From Methylotenera_A sp031369365 (lineage in GTDB: Bacteria > Pseudomonadota > Gammaproteobacteria > Burkholderiales > Methylophilaceae): 14,843 nucleotides of DNA. Each line of letters starts with the position of its first letter. Position 1 is the stretch's first letter. Of this stretch, positions 1 through 7,790 are shown one piece after another. A model generated the notes under the pieces. It saw only the letters and a program-made list of their open reading frames with translations, was not told the origin of the DNA and did no database searches. Location of the stretch: assembly GCA_031369365.1 (NCBI GenBank), contig JANMOP010000048.1:1-14843 (forward strand), written 5' to 3'. The position numbers and the translations under genes are program-made.

Positions 1-821
1 CGCGCAGATAATACGACAGTACGCGCCAAACGGTGTGATTCCCAATTAAAGTCGCCTTCATAATGCTCGCGGATTAAACTAATCATGCGTCGCATCATCA
101 CTCTTCTTACGTCTTCACCTCGGCTGGCTTCCACATTAAAGTATTGGCGGTGCGAAGCACTAAAATCACCTACCCAGCCTAAAAAAGTAAATGTGGCACT
201 ATTACTACTCAAGCTAGTGATTTCAAATATGCCATTGGTGCCGTTCTGAAAGTTACTCTTAATTTTGGCGTCGCGCTTTTCTTCCTCACTTGGGCCATTT
301 TCTTTAGCGACGGCTTCAGCATTAATTCTGGCGGCATCCGATTCTTGTGCATTACGCTCGGCGCGTTTTTTATTCACATAAGCCAGCATATCTGTTGGCG
401 CATCATCAGGCTTAGTGGGTAATTTTTCGGGTGCGGGTTTGGGTGTCGTCATCACATCAGGCACCGAAAAATCCGATGGTTTAGGTGTTTTAGTTGCAGG
501 CTTGGTCATTACTTTTGGTTTTTTAACCAGCTCTACAGGTCGCTCTGGTATTGGCTCCTGAGGCAATACTTCTGGCAATGGGGTTGGTGGTGTTTCTACT
601 TGCTCAGGTTGCGCAAGTACTACCTCAAATGGCGGCGGCTCTATTTCTGGCGCTTGTTTAATCTTTGGCAGCACAAAAAACAAAATCAGCGCGTGAATCA
701 GCAAAGAAACGATAAACGCAATCAGCGTATTACGGCTAACACTTAACCGAAAATGCTTGTCAATTTTTGGCGTTTGTAAAAACTCTTCAAACGCATTGTT
801 ACTAGGTAATTTTGTTGCCAT
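1..821 (-). CDS. TonB/TolA-like proline-rich inner-membrane protein (partial, C-terminus beyond window)
   Basis: Translating the minus strand from the ATG at 819-821 gives 273 uninterrupted residues before the left edge. Residues 1-30 are a short cytoplasmic segment and about 32-51 form one hydrophobic helix. Inside it is SLLIH (S39, H43), the S-x-x-x-H spacing found in the membrane anchor of TonB and TolA, where it contacts the proton-driven ExbBD or TolQR motor. Residues 55-140 are a Pro/Lys/Glu-rich linker of the periplasm-spanning kind. Residues 190-273 form a compact domain (includes FNWESHRLAR) that does not look like the TonB C-terminal domain. The start overlaps the hrpA stop codon as TAATG, indicating translational coupling; no strong Shine-Dalgarno is seen. 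The topology suggests an envelope energy transducer or scaffold, but the partner and function are unknown. I am confident of the gene and less sure of the role. Confidence 0.85.
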   Translation of the reverse strand, partial: MATKLPSNNAFEEFLQTPKIDKHFRLSVSRNTLIAFIVSLLIHALILFFVLPKIKQAPEIEPPPFEVVLAQPEQVETPPTPLPEVLPQEPIPERPVELVKKPKVMTKPATKTPKPSDFSVPDVMTTPKPAPEKLPTKPDDAPTDMLAYVNKKRAERNAQESDAARINAEAVAKENGPSEEEKRDAKIKSNFQNGTNGIFEITSLSSNSATFTFLGWVGDFSASHRQYFNVEASRGEDVRRVMMRRMISLIREHYEGDFNWESHRLARTVVLSA

Positions 822-3800
822 TAATGATTAATATCTTGCCAAGTTTTTTCAAGTCGCTTAATCGAGACAGGAAATGGTGTTTTGAGTTCCTGCGCGAATA
901 ACGAGACACGTAACTCCTCAATAAGCCAACGGTAGTCTTGCAAAGCAGGTGGAATAAGGCTTCCAGCCTGTTGTAATTGGCTAGTCTTGTCTTGCCATTT
1001 TTGCCACAATAGTCCCACGCTGGCTGCGTTTTTACCATCGCGATCTGGATTAGCTGGTTGTTTTTGGATACGTAAATTAAGGGCTTTTAAATAGCGCGGA
1101 ACATGCTGCAGATGTTGCCATGGCGTTTGTGTAAAGCAGTTTTTATACACTAACAGTTGCACCTGTTGTTCAACATCTTTTTTAAGACGATTGACTGTGG
1201 CTGGCATTTTGGCTTGGTTATTGATTAAGCTTTGGTATTCTATGGCAATTGCTTGCGCTTGCCTTGCAATTGCCTCACTTACGGCTGGTAAGCGCGTTCT
1301 AGCACGTTGTTTTAATTGCATAAATTCGGCATTGCTACGCGGCAAATCATCCTCACCAATAAAAGCACGGTCAGCAATCGCAGTGAGCAAGTCTTCGCGC
1401 AAATCATCGGGTGACATGATATTTCTAAACACCAACGCATATTGGTTAAAGTTGGGCAGGCCTTTTTCTAGTTGCTTAATCTGCTCTTTTAACTCAAAGC
1501 GCATCAACCGCGCAACGCCTTGGCGGTGACTCGCCTCAGCTTCTTGCACAGTATCAAACAACTTCACAGAAACGGCGTCGATATTATCTTCTAGCGCAGG
1601 GTATCCAGTTACTTTCAAGCCATCACGCTCAAAACTCAAGGTTTGCGGCAGGTCGCCAAAATCCCATTGTTTAAGATTAGTTTTTTCGATATCTGGCGAA
1701 GTGTTACGGAATGTTAGCTGCGCGGCTTGACCAAGTTGCTTTTGCAGCATTTTCCAATCTCGCCCCATTGCCAATTCGCGCCCTGCGTCATCCACCACAC
1801 TAAAGTTCATTAAGTGATGCGGCAGAATGTCGCTTAATACCCAATCTTCTTGGCTAACTTTGAGCGTTGTTTTATCTTGAATATAACTGGCTAAAGTCTC
1901 TAATAGTGGTAAATTCAGCTGATTTTCAACATGCTGCAAAAAGCCTGTGACAAACTCTGGCACCGGCACGCATACCCGTCTAAAACTTTTCGGCAGCGCT
2001 TTAATGAGATAAGTCAGCTTTTCACGCAACATGCCTGGCACCAGCCATTCTGTGGGCGTGGGATCAAGTTGATTCAACAGCACCAATGGAATCGTCGCGG
2101 TCACGCCGTCTAGTATATGCCCAGGTTCAAATCTGTATTTCAGGTGAGTTTCCACTGCTTCTTTTTCACTTGCTCCGCGTAGCAGCATTTTTTCTGGAAA
2201 CTGCACCGCGGTAATCGCGTCTGCACCGTGACGCATTAAATCGTCACGCGTTAAATATAAAAGCTTAGCGTTAAGTTTCTCAGCCCCTTCACGCCATTTT
2301 TCGAAAGTGGCTGCTTGAAAAATATCGGCGGGTATTTTGGCATCATAAAATGCAAATAATTGGTGCTCATCCACCAGCACATCTTGGCGGCGCGCCTTAT
2401 GTTCTAGCTCTTCCACTTCCGCAATAAGTCGCTCATTCGCCACAAAAAATGCAGCTTTGCTATCAAACTCACCATTCGCCAGCGCTTCGCGAATAAAAAT
2501 TTCGCGTGATTCTTGCGGGTTAATTGGCCCATAATGCACAAGGCGTTTGGGGATAATGGTTAAACCGTACAAGCTGACGCGCTCCCACGCATTCACCATG
2601 CCCATTTTTCTATCCCAGCGCGGGTCTGAATATTGGCTCTCCGTTAAACCACGCGCTAAAGGCTCAATCCAATCTGGCTCAATTTTCGCCACACAGCGCG
2701 CATAAAGTTTGGTGGTATCCACTAGCTCGGCGGCAATTACCCATTTTGGCCGCGTTTTTTTAAGGCCAGAACCTGGCGCAACATGAAAGCGAATACCTCT
2801 CGCGCCTGCGTAAGATTCACTCTCGCCATCTTTAAAACCGATATTGCCTAGCAAGCCCGCCAATAGGGCTTTGTGGATTTGCTCGTAACTAGCAGGTTCG
2901 GCATTAAGCTTAAAATCCATCTCATCCACAATTTGCTTAATCTGCCCATGCAATTCGCGCCATTCTTTAAGTCTCAAAAATGATAAGAAGTTAGCATGGC
3001 AAATATTCAGCAAATCTTTATTCGATTTTTTAGTCTTTAACGCATTATCGTAAAAGTCCCAAATTTTAAGATAACTCATAAAATCTGAGCCTTCACCCGC
3101 AAACTTACTGTGCGCGTTATCGGCCGCTTCGCGTTTATCCATTGGCCGCTCGCGTGGGTCTTGCATACTGAGCACACTGGCAATAATCAAAATTTCAGCT
3201 AAACAATTTTCACGTTTTGCTGCCAAAATCATGCGTCCTACGCGTGGATCTAGCGGTAACTTGGCAAGCTGCAAACCTGTTTCAGTAATTTGCCGTTTGC
3301 TATCCACCGCGCCCAACTCTTGCAGCAATTGATAGCCATCAGTTATTAAACGTGAAGATGGTGCTTCAATAAACGGAAAGTCGGTAATATCGCCCAAGCG
3401 TAACGCTGCCATGCGTAAAATCACGCTGGCGAGCGAGCTGCGTAAAATTTCTGGCTCGGTAAATTCTGGCCTGCCGTCAAAATCTTGCTCTGAATAAAGC
3501 CGCACACAAATGCCATTAGAAACGCGCCCACAACGGCCTGCGCGCTGCTTGGCAGCGGCTTGGCTAATCTTTTCTATCTGCAACTGCTCTACCTTGGCGC
3601 GCGTGCTGTAACGGTTCATGCGTGCCAGTCCAGCGTCAATCACATATTTAATGCCTGGCACGGTGAGCGAGGTTTCGGCCACATTGGTCGCCAATACGAT
3701 GCGCCGCGCGCTGTGCGGCTTAAATATTTTTTGCTGATCTTCAATCGAAAGTCGAGCAAATAACGGCAGTACTTCGATATGTTTTAGCTTGGTCGAGCGA

Positions 3801-4879
3801 CCTTGGTACTTTCTTAAATGGTCGGCAACGTCGCGTATCTCGCGCTCGCCTGGCAAAAATACCAAAATATCGCCGTCGCCTTGCCGCAGCAGGTCATCCG
3901 CCGCATCCATAATCGCTTCTTCGATGGCTTCTTCTTCGTCGTCTTCTTCCAGCCAGCGCGCTTCGGTCTTGACTTTGCGGGGGATGCCCAAAAGATTTGC
4001 AGATTGATTGTCATTTTCATCATCTAAATCAAATTGACCATTTTCAGGCTCATTACTTTGCTTTGCTCTAAAACCAGCACTTCCAAGCGGCCTGTAGCGA
4101 ATTTCAACAGGATAAGTGCGACCAGAAACTTCAATCACTGGCGCACCATTGAAATGGCTAGAGAAGCGCGTCGCGTCTATGGTTGCAGAGGTGACGATGA
4201 CTTTTAAATCGGGGCGTTTTGGTAGTAACTGCTTTAAGTAACCCAGCAAAAAATCAATATTTAAACTGCGCTCGTGCGCTTCATCAATAATAATCGTGTC
4301 ATACGCGTTAAGGAATTTATCGCCCTGTGTTTCCGCCAGCAAGATACCGTCTGTCATCAACTTAACGTAGCTACCATCGGTAATTTTGTCGTTAAAACGC
4401 ACTTTATAGCCAACCACTTCGCCCAGTGGCGAGTTAAGCTCTTGCGCGATGCGTGAAGCCACCGAGCGAGCCGCAATGCGGCGTGGCTGGGTGTGGCCGA
4501 TTAGACCCGCAACCCCACGACCTAATTCAAGGCAAATTTTAGGCAACTGCGTGGTTTTGCCACTGCCCGTTTCACCGCACACAATCACCACTTGGTTATT
4601 TTTAATCGCGGCTGCAATCTCATCGCGACGCTCAGAAACAGGCAGTTCTAGCGGATATTCAGGTTTTGGCAAATGGACTAAACGCGCCGCAAATTTGGTT
4701 TGCGAAGCCTGTATTTTTTGCGCGATTTCGCCCAATAAACGATGCGCTTTTAGTTTAGAATTTTCATCTGATAATTTCTGCAATTCCGCCACATCGCGTA
4801 GCTTGCGCCGCAACAAGTGCTTATCTGCCAACATGCAGGTAGATAATTGTATTTGAAATTGTTGCAGTGATTGACTCAT
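821..4879 (-). CDS. hrpA: ATP-dependent RNA helicase HrpA (DEAH-box)
   Basis: This DEAH-box helicase is expected to unwind RNA in the cytoplasm. E. coli HrpA has roles in mRNA processing and in resolving stalled ribosomes. Using the ATG at 4877-4879 (1352 aa) the motifs are: Walker A GETGSGKTT 102-110, DEAH 199-202, SAT 231-233, TNVAETSLTVPG 398-409, and QRAGRCGR 445-452. These are followed by the HA2/OB region and the long HrpA-specific C-terminal domain, ending near TPFPVSIKR. Length is slightly above E. coli HrpA (about 1300 aa). The extra residues lie mostly between the RecA domains (about 265-335), where an insert contains an acidic EEDDEEE patch. In-frame GTG (4903) and ATG (4888) starts also exist. 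I prefer 4879 because MSQSLQQ aligns with the usual HrpA N-terminus; no clear Shine-Dalgarno decides it. A 13-base palindrome ATCTTTGAAAGAT (4912-4924) lies just upstream. Confidence 0.96.
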   Translation of the reverse strand: MSQSLQQFQIQLSTCMLADKHLLRRKLRDVAELQKLSDENSKLKAHRLLGEIAQKIQASQTKFAARLVHLPKPEYPLELPVSERRDEIAAAIKNNQVVIVCGETGSGKTTQLPKICLELGRGVAGLIGHTQPRRIAARSVASRIAQELNSPLGEVVGYKVRFNDKITDGSYVKLMTDGILLAETQGDKFLNAYDTIIIDEAHERSLNIDFLLGYLKQLLPKRPDLKVIVTSATIDATRFSSHFNGAPVIEVSGRTYPVEIRYRPLGSAGFRAKQSNEPENGQFDLDDENDNQSANLLGIPRKVKTEARWLEEDDEEEAIEEAIMDAADDLLRQGDGDILVFLPGEREIRDVADHLRKYQGRSTKLKHIEVLPLFARLSIEDQQKIFKPHSARRIVLATNVAETSLTVPGIKYVIDAGLARMNRYSTRAKVEQLQIEKISQAAAKQRAGRCGRVSNGICVRLYSEQDFDGRPEFTEPEILRSSLASVILRMAALRLGDITDFPFIEAPSSRLITDGYQLLQELGAVDSKRQITETGLQLAKLPLDPRVGRMILAAKRENCLAEILIIASVLSMQDPRERPMDKREAADNAHSKFAGEGSDFMSYLKIWDFYDNALKTKKSNKDLLNICHANFLSFLRLKEWRELHGQIKQIVDEMDFKLNAEPASYEQIHKALLAGLLGNIGFKDGESESYAGARGIRFHVAPGSGLKKTRPKWVIAAELVDTTKLYARCVAKIEPDWIEPLARGLTESQYSDPRWDRKMGMVNAWERVSLYGLTIIPKRLVHYGPINPQESREIFIREALANGEFDSKAAFFVANERLIAEVEELEHKARRQDVLVDEHQLFAFYDAKIPADIFQAATFEKWREGAEKLNAKLLYLTRDDLMRHGADAITAVQFPEKMLLRGASEKEAVETHLKYRFEPGHILDGVTATIPLVLLNQLDPTPTEWLVPGMLREKLTYLIKALPKSFRRVCVPVPEFVTGFLQHVENQLNLPLLETLASYIQDKTTLKVSQEDWVLSDILPHHLMNFSVVDDAGRELAMGRDWKMLQKQLGQAAQLTFRNTSPDIEKTNLKQWDFGDLPQTLSFERDGLKVTGYPALEDNIDAVSVKLFDTVQEAEASHRQGVARLMRFELKEQIKQLEKGLPNFNQYALVFRNIMSPDDLREDLLTAIADRAFIGEDDLPRSNAEFMQLKQRARTRLPAVSEAIARQAQAIAIEYQSLINNQAKMPATVNRLKKDVEQQVQLLVYKNCFTQTPWQHLQHVPRYLKALNLRIQKQPANPDRDGKNAASVGLLWQKWQDKTSQLQQAGSLIPPALQDYRWLIEELRVSLFAQELKTPFPVSIKRLEKTWQDINH

Positions 4880-4940
4880 GGGGCGCATTTTACCACGCGG
4901 CACAACTTACAATCTTTGAAAGATAGTGATTTAAAATCGC

Positions 4941-5798
4941 TTATTTTTCGTTTCTAACGCGCAAAAAACTAGCGAACTTAGGCTTACCGTTTTTGGTTTT
5001 ATCTCTGTAAGTGTACGTCACCAAACTGCCAATTTTGGGTGGATTTTCGCGCTGGGCATCTGTAAAGCCCGTGCCGAGTTTAAAGCGAATGCCGTCGGGC
5101 GTTTCTACCACTAGCGCCCCAAGCTTGCCTGTGTATTTACCGCGGCCTAGCGTGTGTGCAACTACGGTGGCCTCGGCATCAAATAAGGGTTTTAACTTGA
5201 TTAGTGCGGCGTTGCGACCTGTAACATATTCGGCATCTGCCCTATGCAACATCAAACCTTCACCACCATTTTTCACCATTTTTTTCAATCGTAAATTCAA
5301 CTCAGTCTCATCTTTTACCCGAAATTGCACCACCACTTTTAACTGCTGCACCTTATTGTTGTTTTGGGCCTTATTCACAATCTCTATAATACGCTTGGCG
5401 CGCACTTCAAACGTACCCTCCGCATTTGGCAGCTCAAAAATATGGTAAGTAATTTTTTGCCACTCAGCATCTATCGGCACGTCTTTTCTAACCGCGCCAG
5501 ATAGCGCATCAAACTGGCCTCGCGCCATCCACAACTCGCCATCTAGCGGTATTTTGGGAAAATCTTTGGTAAACCACGCAGGCGCATGAATTTCGTTGCC
5601 TTGCCGCGTGTGAAACTTTTTGCCATCCCAAATGGCACGCACCCCATCCAACTTTTCGCTAATTAAATATTGCGTGACATCAATGCCGCTTTTATATTCC
5701 TGCGCCAGCAATACATCGGGCGCGTTTTGCTTGGCTAACAGCGGCGTTAGAGGCGCACAGGCTATAATGATTAAAAGTAAAAAACGCGCTAGTTTCAC
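4941..5798 (-). CDS. Secreted ATP-dependent DNA ligase, Lig E type
   Basis: The 285-residue protein starts with a signal-peptide-like segment (basic KLAR, hydrophobic core about 5-17, likely cleavage after LLA at 22), so it should act in the periplasm. It then carries minimal ligase motifs: motif I EKLDGVR with the adenylated Lys49, motif III DGEL 86-89, motif IIIa FELP 121-124, motif IV GGEGLMLH 178-185, motif V LIKLKP 199-204, then an OB-fold domain (about 206-285, starting at DAEATVVAH). This size and layout match Lig E, a family known from Haemophilus and Neisseria that seals nicks in double-stranded DNA using ATP. Its biological role is debated (DNA uptake, extracellular DNA, biofilm). 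Motif IIIa has Glu where Asp is usual. The GTG start lies 2 bases after the upstream methyltransferase stop, with AGG six bases before it, so translation is probably coupled. The family assignment is secure; the physiological role is inference. Confidence 0.92.
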   Translation of the reverse strand: MKLARFLLLIIIACAPLTPLLAKQNAPDVLLAQEYKSGIDVTQYLISEKLDGVRAIWDGKKFHTRQGNEIHAPAWFTKDFPKIPLDGELWMARGQFDALSGAVRKDVPIDAEWQKITYHIFELPNAEGTFEVRAKRIIEIVNKAQNNNKVQQLKVVVQFRVKDETELNLRLKKMVKNGGEGLMLHRADAEYVTGRNAALIKLKPLFDAEATVVAHTLGRGKYTGKLGALVVETPDGIRFKLGTGFTDAQRENPPKIGSLVTYTYRDKTKNGKPKFASFLRVRNEK

Positions 5799-5800
5799 TC

Positions 5801-6622
5801 CTAGCCTAAAGAAAATCGATGCTGCAAATCTTGCAGGTTAAATTCGCTCAAAATCGCGTCCATTCTCTCTGCAGCATTTTTGCGCGCTTGGCCTGTGTAT
5901 TTGGCAATAATCAGCTCGTTTTTCATACTGTGCTCCCAGCCCACCAATTCGGTTACCGTCACGCTATAACCTGCCGCTTCTAGCTGCAAGCAGCGCAATA
6001 CATTGGTGATTTGGCTGCCGAATTCGCGGGTGTGAATGGGGTGACGCCAAATTTCAGATAAAGGCGTTTTGCCAAAACTTTCATTTTTGTGTTTGCGTAA
6101 AACTTCTGCCACTTCGGCTTGGCAGCATGGCACTATCACCATGTATTTAGCTTTTTTGGCCAAGCCAAATTGAACCGCGTCATCGGTTGCGGTGTTGCAG
6201 GCGTGTAGCGCAGTGACAATATCTACTATGGCAGGAATTTCAGTTGAAGTAATAGATTGCTCAACCGTTAAATGCTCAAACTGCATGCGTTCAAAGCCAC
6301 ATTCCACCGCCAAAGCTTGAGATTTTTCGACCAAATCAACACGCGTTTCGATGCCAATCACCCGCCCTATGGCGTGTTGTTTTAGTAGCAAATCGTACAA
6401 AATAAAGCCCAAATACGATTTACCAGCGCCATGATCTACTAGCACAGGGTTTGGATTTTGCGTCAAAATTTCGTTAAACAGCGGCTCAATAAAATTCACC
6501 AAATGGTAAACCTGCTTAAGCTTGCGGCGCGAATCTTGATTGAGCTTACCCTCCACCGTGAGTATGTGCAGCGCTTTGAGCAGCGCGATGGACTGATTTG
6601 GCTTGATTTCAGGTATTTGCAT
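5801..6622 (-). CDS. SAM-dependent methyltransferase, Methyltransf_32/METTL25-like
   Basis: This 273-residue protein has a class I methyltransferase core. Motif I is LVDHGAGKSYLG at about 61-72, followed by an acidic strand end VIGIETRVD (about 88-96), then TALHACNTATD (about 136-146) and PCCQAEV (about 163-169). The HGAGKSYL / LHACNxATDDA / PCCQ combination is typical of the family that includes eukaryotic METTL25-like proteins and many uncharacterised bacterial enzymes. The substrate cannot be read from sequence. It is the first gene of the minus-strand series that continues with the secreted ligase and hrpA, and its last codons carry the ligase ribosome-binding site. The ATG at 6622 has no visible Shine-Dalgarno. 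A TAAAAT hexamer ends 6 bases before it, which could mean a leaderless mRNA. Cytoplasmic; no signal peptide. Confidence 0.85.
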   Translation of the reverse strand: MQIPEIKPNQSIALLKALHILTVEGKLNQDSRRKLKQVYHLVNFIEPLFNEILTQNPNPVLVDHGAGKSYLGFILYDLLLKQHAIGRVIGIETRVDLVEKSQALAVECGFERMQFEHLTVEQSITSTEIPAIVDIVTALHACNTATDDAVQFGLAKKAKYMVIVPCCQAEVAEVLRKHKNESFGKTPLSEIWRHPIHTREFGSQITNVLRCLQLEAAGYSVTVTELVGWEHSMKNELIIAKYTGQARKNAAERMDAILSEFNLQDLQHRFSLG

Positions 6623-6652
6623 GGAGCTATTTTAAAGCAAAAACGCTTTAGC

Positions 6653-6682
6653 CACAGATGAACACAGATAAACACAGATAAA
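6653..6682. repeat. Three tandem 10-bp units, CACAGATRAA
   Basis: Three exact-period copies occur: CACAGATGAA (6653-6662), CACAGATAAA (6663-6672) and CACAGATAAA (6673-6682). They lie between the divergent methyltransferase and ylqF genes. From memory, similar CCACAGATGAACACAG-type strings occur as dispersed intergenic repeats in unrelated bacterial genomes; this was not checked. Function unknown. Confidence 0.85.
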
Positions 6683-6685
6683 AAC

Positions 6686-6712
6686 TTGAATTGAATGACT
6701 AAATGTTAAAAT
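6686..6712 (+). promoter_or_regulatory. Candidate ylqF promoter with extended -10
   Basis: The sequence TGTTAAAAT (6704-6712) fits an extended -10 element (TGn followed by TAAAAT). A TTGAAT at 6686-6691 may serve as a weak -35, although the spacing is only 15 bases. The predicted start, about 6718-6720, falls on the left edge of the palindrome at 6717, so the palindrome would be the whole mRNA leader. This is prediction only. Confidence 0.45.
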
Positions 6713-6716
6713 ACAG

Positions 6717-6861
6717 TTTAATGCCTCGAAAATTAAAAATGTTTAAGTTAGACGAGGCGCGCAAATTTTTTAAGCGCGACGCATATGGGTTATATGTGAG
6801 CGATTAAAAAATTTAAGTAACGAAGTATAACGACAACATTTTTTAATTTTAAGGCATTAAA
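6717..6861. repeat. 145-base nested palindromic element forming the ylqF leader
   Basis: Three inverted repeats share one centre near 6789. The outer arms (6717-6743 and 6835-6861) begin TTTAATGCCT and end AGGCATTAAA, and pair along about 25 of 27 positions with one base of slippage. The middle arms are an exact 11-mer, AAATTTTTTAA (6763-6773) against TTAAAAAATTT (6804-6814). The inner arms CATAT (6782-6786) and ATATG (6792-6796) enclose a 5-base loop, GGGTT. The stretches between arms pair poorly. The right outer arm holds the ylqF Shine-Dalgarno AAGG (6851-6854) and the A of its ATG, so folding would mask ribosome binding. It could be a MITE or REP-like mobile palindrome that landed here, or a dedicated 5' UTR structure. 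No transposase is nearby. Confidence 0.8.
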
Positions 6862-7775
6862 TGAGTATTCAGTGGTATCCAGGTCATATGACTCAAGCGC
6901 GCAAGAAGGCCGAAGAAACCATGGAATTCACCGACATGGTGATTGAGGTGCTGGATGCGCGCGTGCCAGAGGCGAGCCACAACCCAGTAATTAACGAAAT
7001 GCGGCTGTTTCGCCAGCGGCCTAATTTAAAAGTGTTGAATAAAAGTGATCTTGCTGACCCAAAAGTGACTGAAGCATGGTTGAATTATTTTAATCAGCAG
7101 CCCAACACTAAGGCGGTCGCGCTATCGTGCAAAAAAGCGGGTGATGCCAAAAAAATTGTTAGCGCGTGTCGCCAGATTACGACGCATCGTGGCACGCATT
7201 TAAAACCGTTACGGGCATTAATTATGGGTATTCCTAATGTGGGTAAAAGCACACTGATGAACGCCCTGCTTAATCGCCGAGTGGCTAAGGTAGGCGACGA
7301 ACCTGCTGTCACCAAAAGCCAGCAACGTTTTGAACTAGATGCCACATTTAGCATCACCGATACCCCAGGCATGATGTGGCCAAAAATCCAATATGAAAGC
7401 GATGGTTACATGCTGGCGGCCAGCCATGCCATTGGCCGTAACGCAGTAATTGATGAAGATGTGGCCATATTTTTAGCGGATATTTTGCTTAAAACTTATC
7501 CTGATCTGCTCAATGAACGCTACAAACTAAATACCATGAAGCATGAAGGCGCGTTTTTAGATGTGCTGAAGATGGACGGCGTGGATTTACTAGCCGCAAT
7601 CGCCAAACGTCGCTCATATAAACGTCACGATGGATTGTGGGATACCGAAAAAACTGCGGTGGCGTTTTTAACGGATTACCGTAGCGGCGCGATTGGCCGC
7701 GTGAGTTTAGAAAGCCCTACTTCTAGAACCGCGATGATAACCCGCGCACAGCCCATTATTATTGCAGAAGTTTAA
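6861..7775 (+). CDS. ylqF: Ribosome biogenesis GTPase YlqF/RbgA
   Basis: The 304-residue protein is a circularly permuted GTPase: the G4 motif NKSD (60-63) precedes G1 GIPNVGKST (123-131), the G2 Thr (T151, PAVTKS) and G3 DTPG (167-170). This order, the conserved opening IQWYPGHM and the length define the YlqF/RbgA family. In Bacillus, RbgA assists late assembly of the 50S ribosomal subunit with GTP hydrolysis; the role here is inferred from the family. The start is well supported by AAGG six bases before the ATG and by the conserved N-terminus. The C-terminal part (about 175-304) is the helical RNA-binding domain. It faces the cyclase-like gene downstream, with only 15 bases between the two stop codons and no visible terminator. 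The leader is an unusual long palindrome. Confidence 0.95.
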   Translation: MSIQWYPGHMTQARKKAEETMEFTDMVIEVLDARVPEASHNPVINEMRLFRQRPNLKVLNKSDLADPKVTEAWLNYFNQQPNTKAVALSCKKAGDAKKIVSACRQITTHRGTHLKPLRALIMGIPNVGKSTLMNALLNRRVAKVGDEPAVTKSQQRFELDATFSITDTPGMMWPKIQYESDGYMLAASHAIGRNAVIDEDVAIFLADILLKTYPDLLNERYKLNTMKHEGAFLDVLKMDGVDLLAAIAKRRSYKRHDGLWDTEKTAVAFLTDYRSGAIGRVSLESPTSRTAMITRAQPIIIAEV

Positions 7776-7790
7776 AAACACCATTTATCT

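Noticed and set aside
4449..4856. A 135-codon plus-strand open frame
   Set aside because: It lies wholly antisense to the conserved N-terminal helicase part of hrpA and its composition is that of a reverse-frame shadow.
6653..6682. Three short repeats as a CRISPR remnant
   Set aside because: The 10-bp units are directly abutting with no spacers, and no cas gene is present.
6861..7775. EngA/Der or Era-type GTPase for the plus-strand gene
   Set aside because: The motif order is circularly permuted (NKSD before the P-loop) with a single G domain, which fits YlqF.
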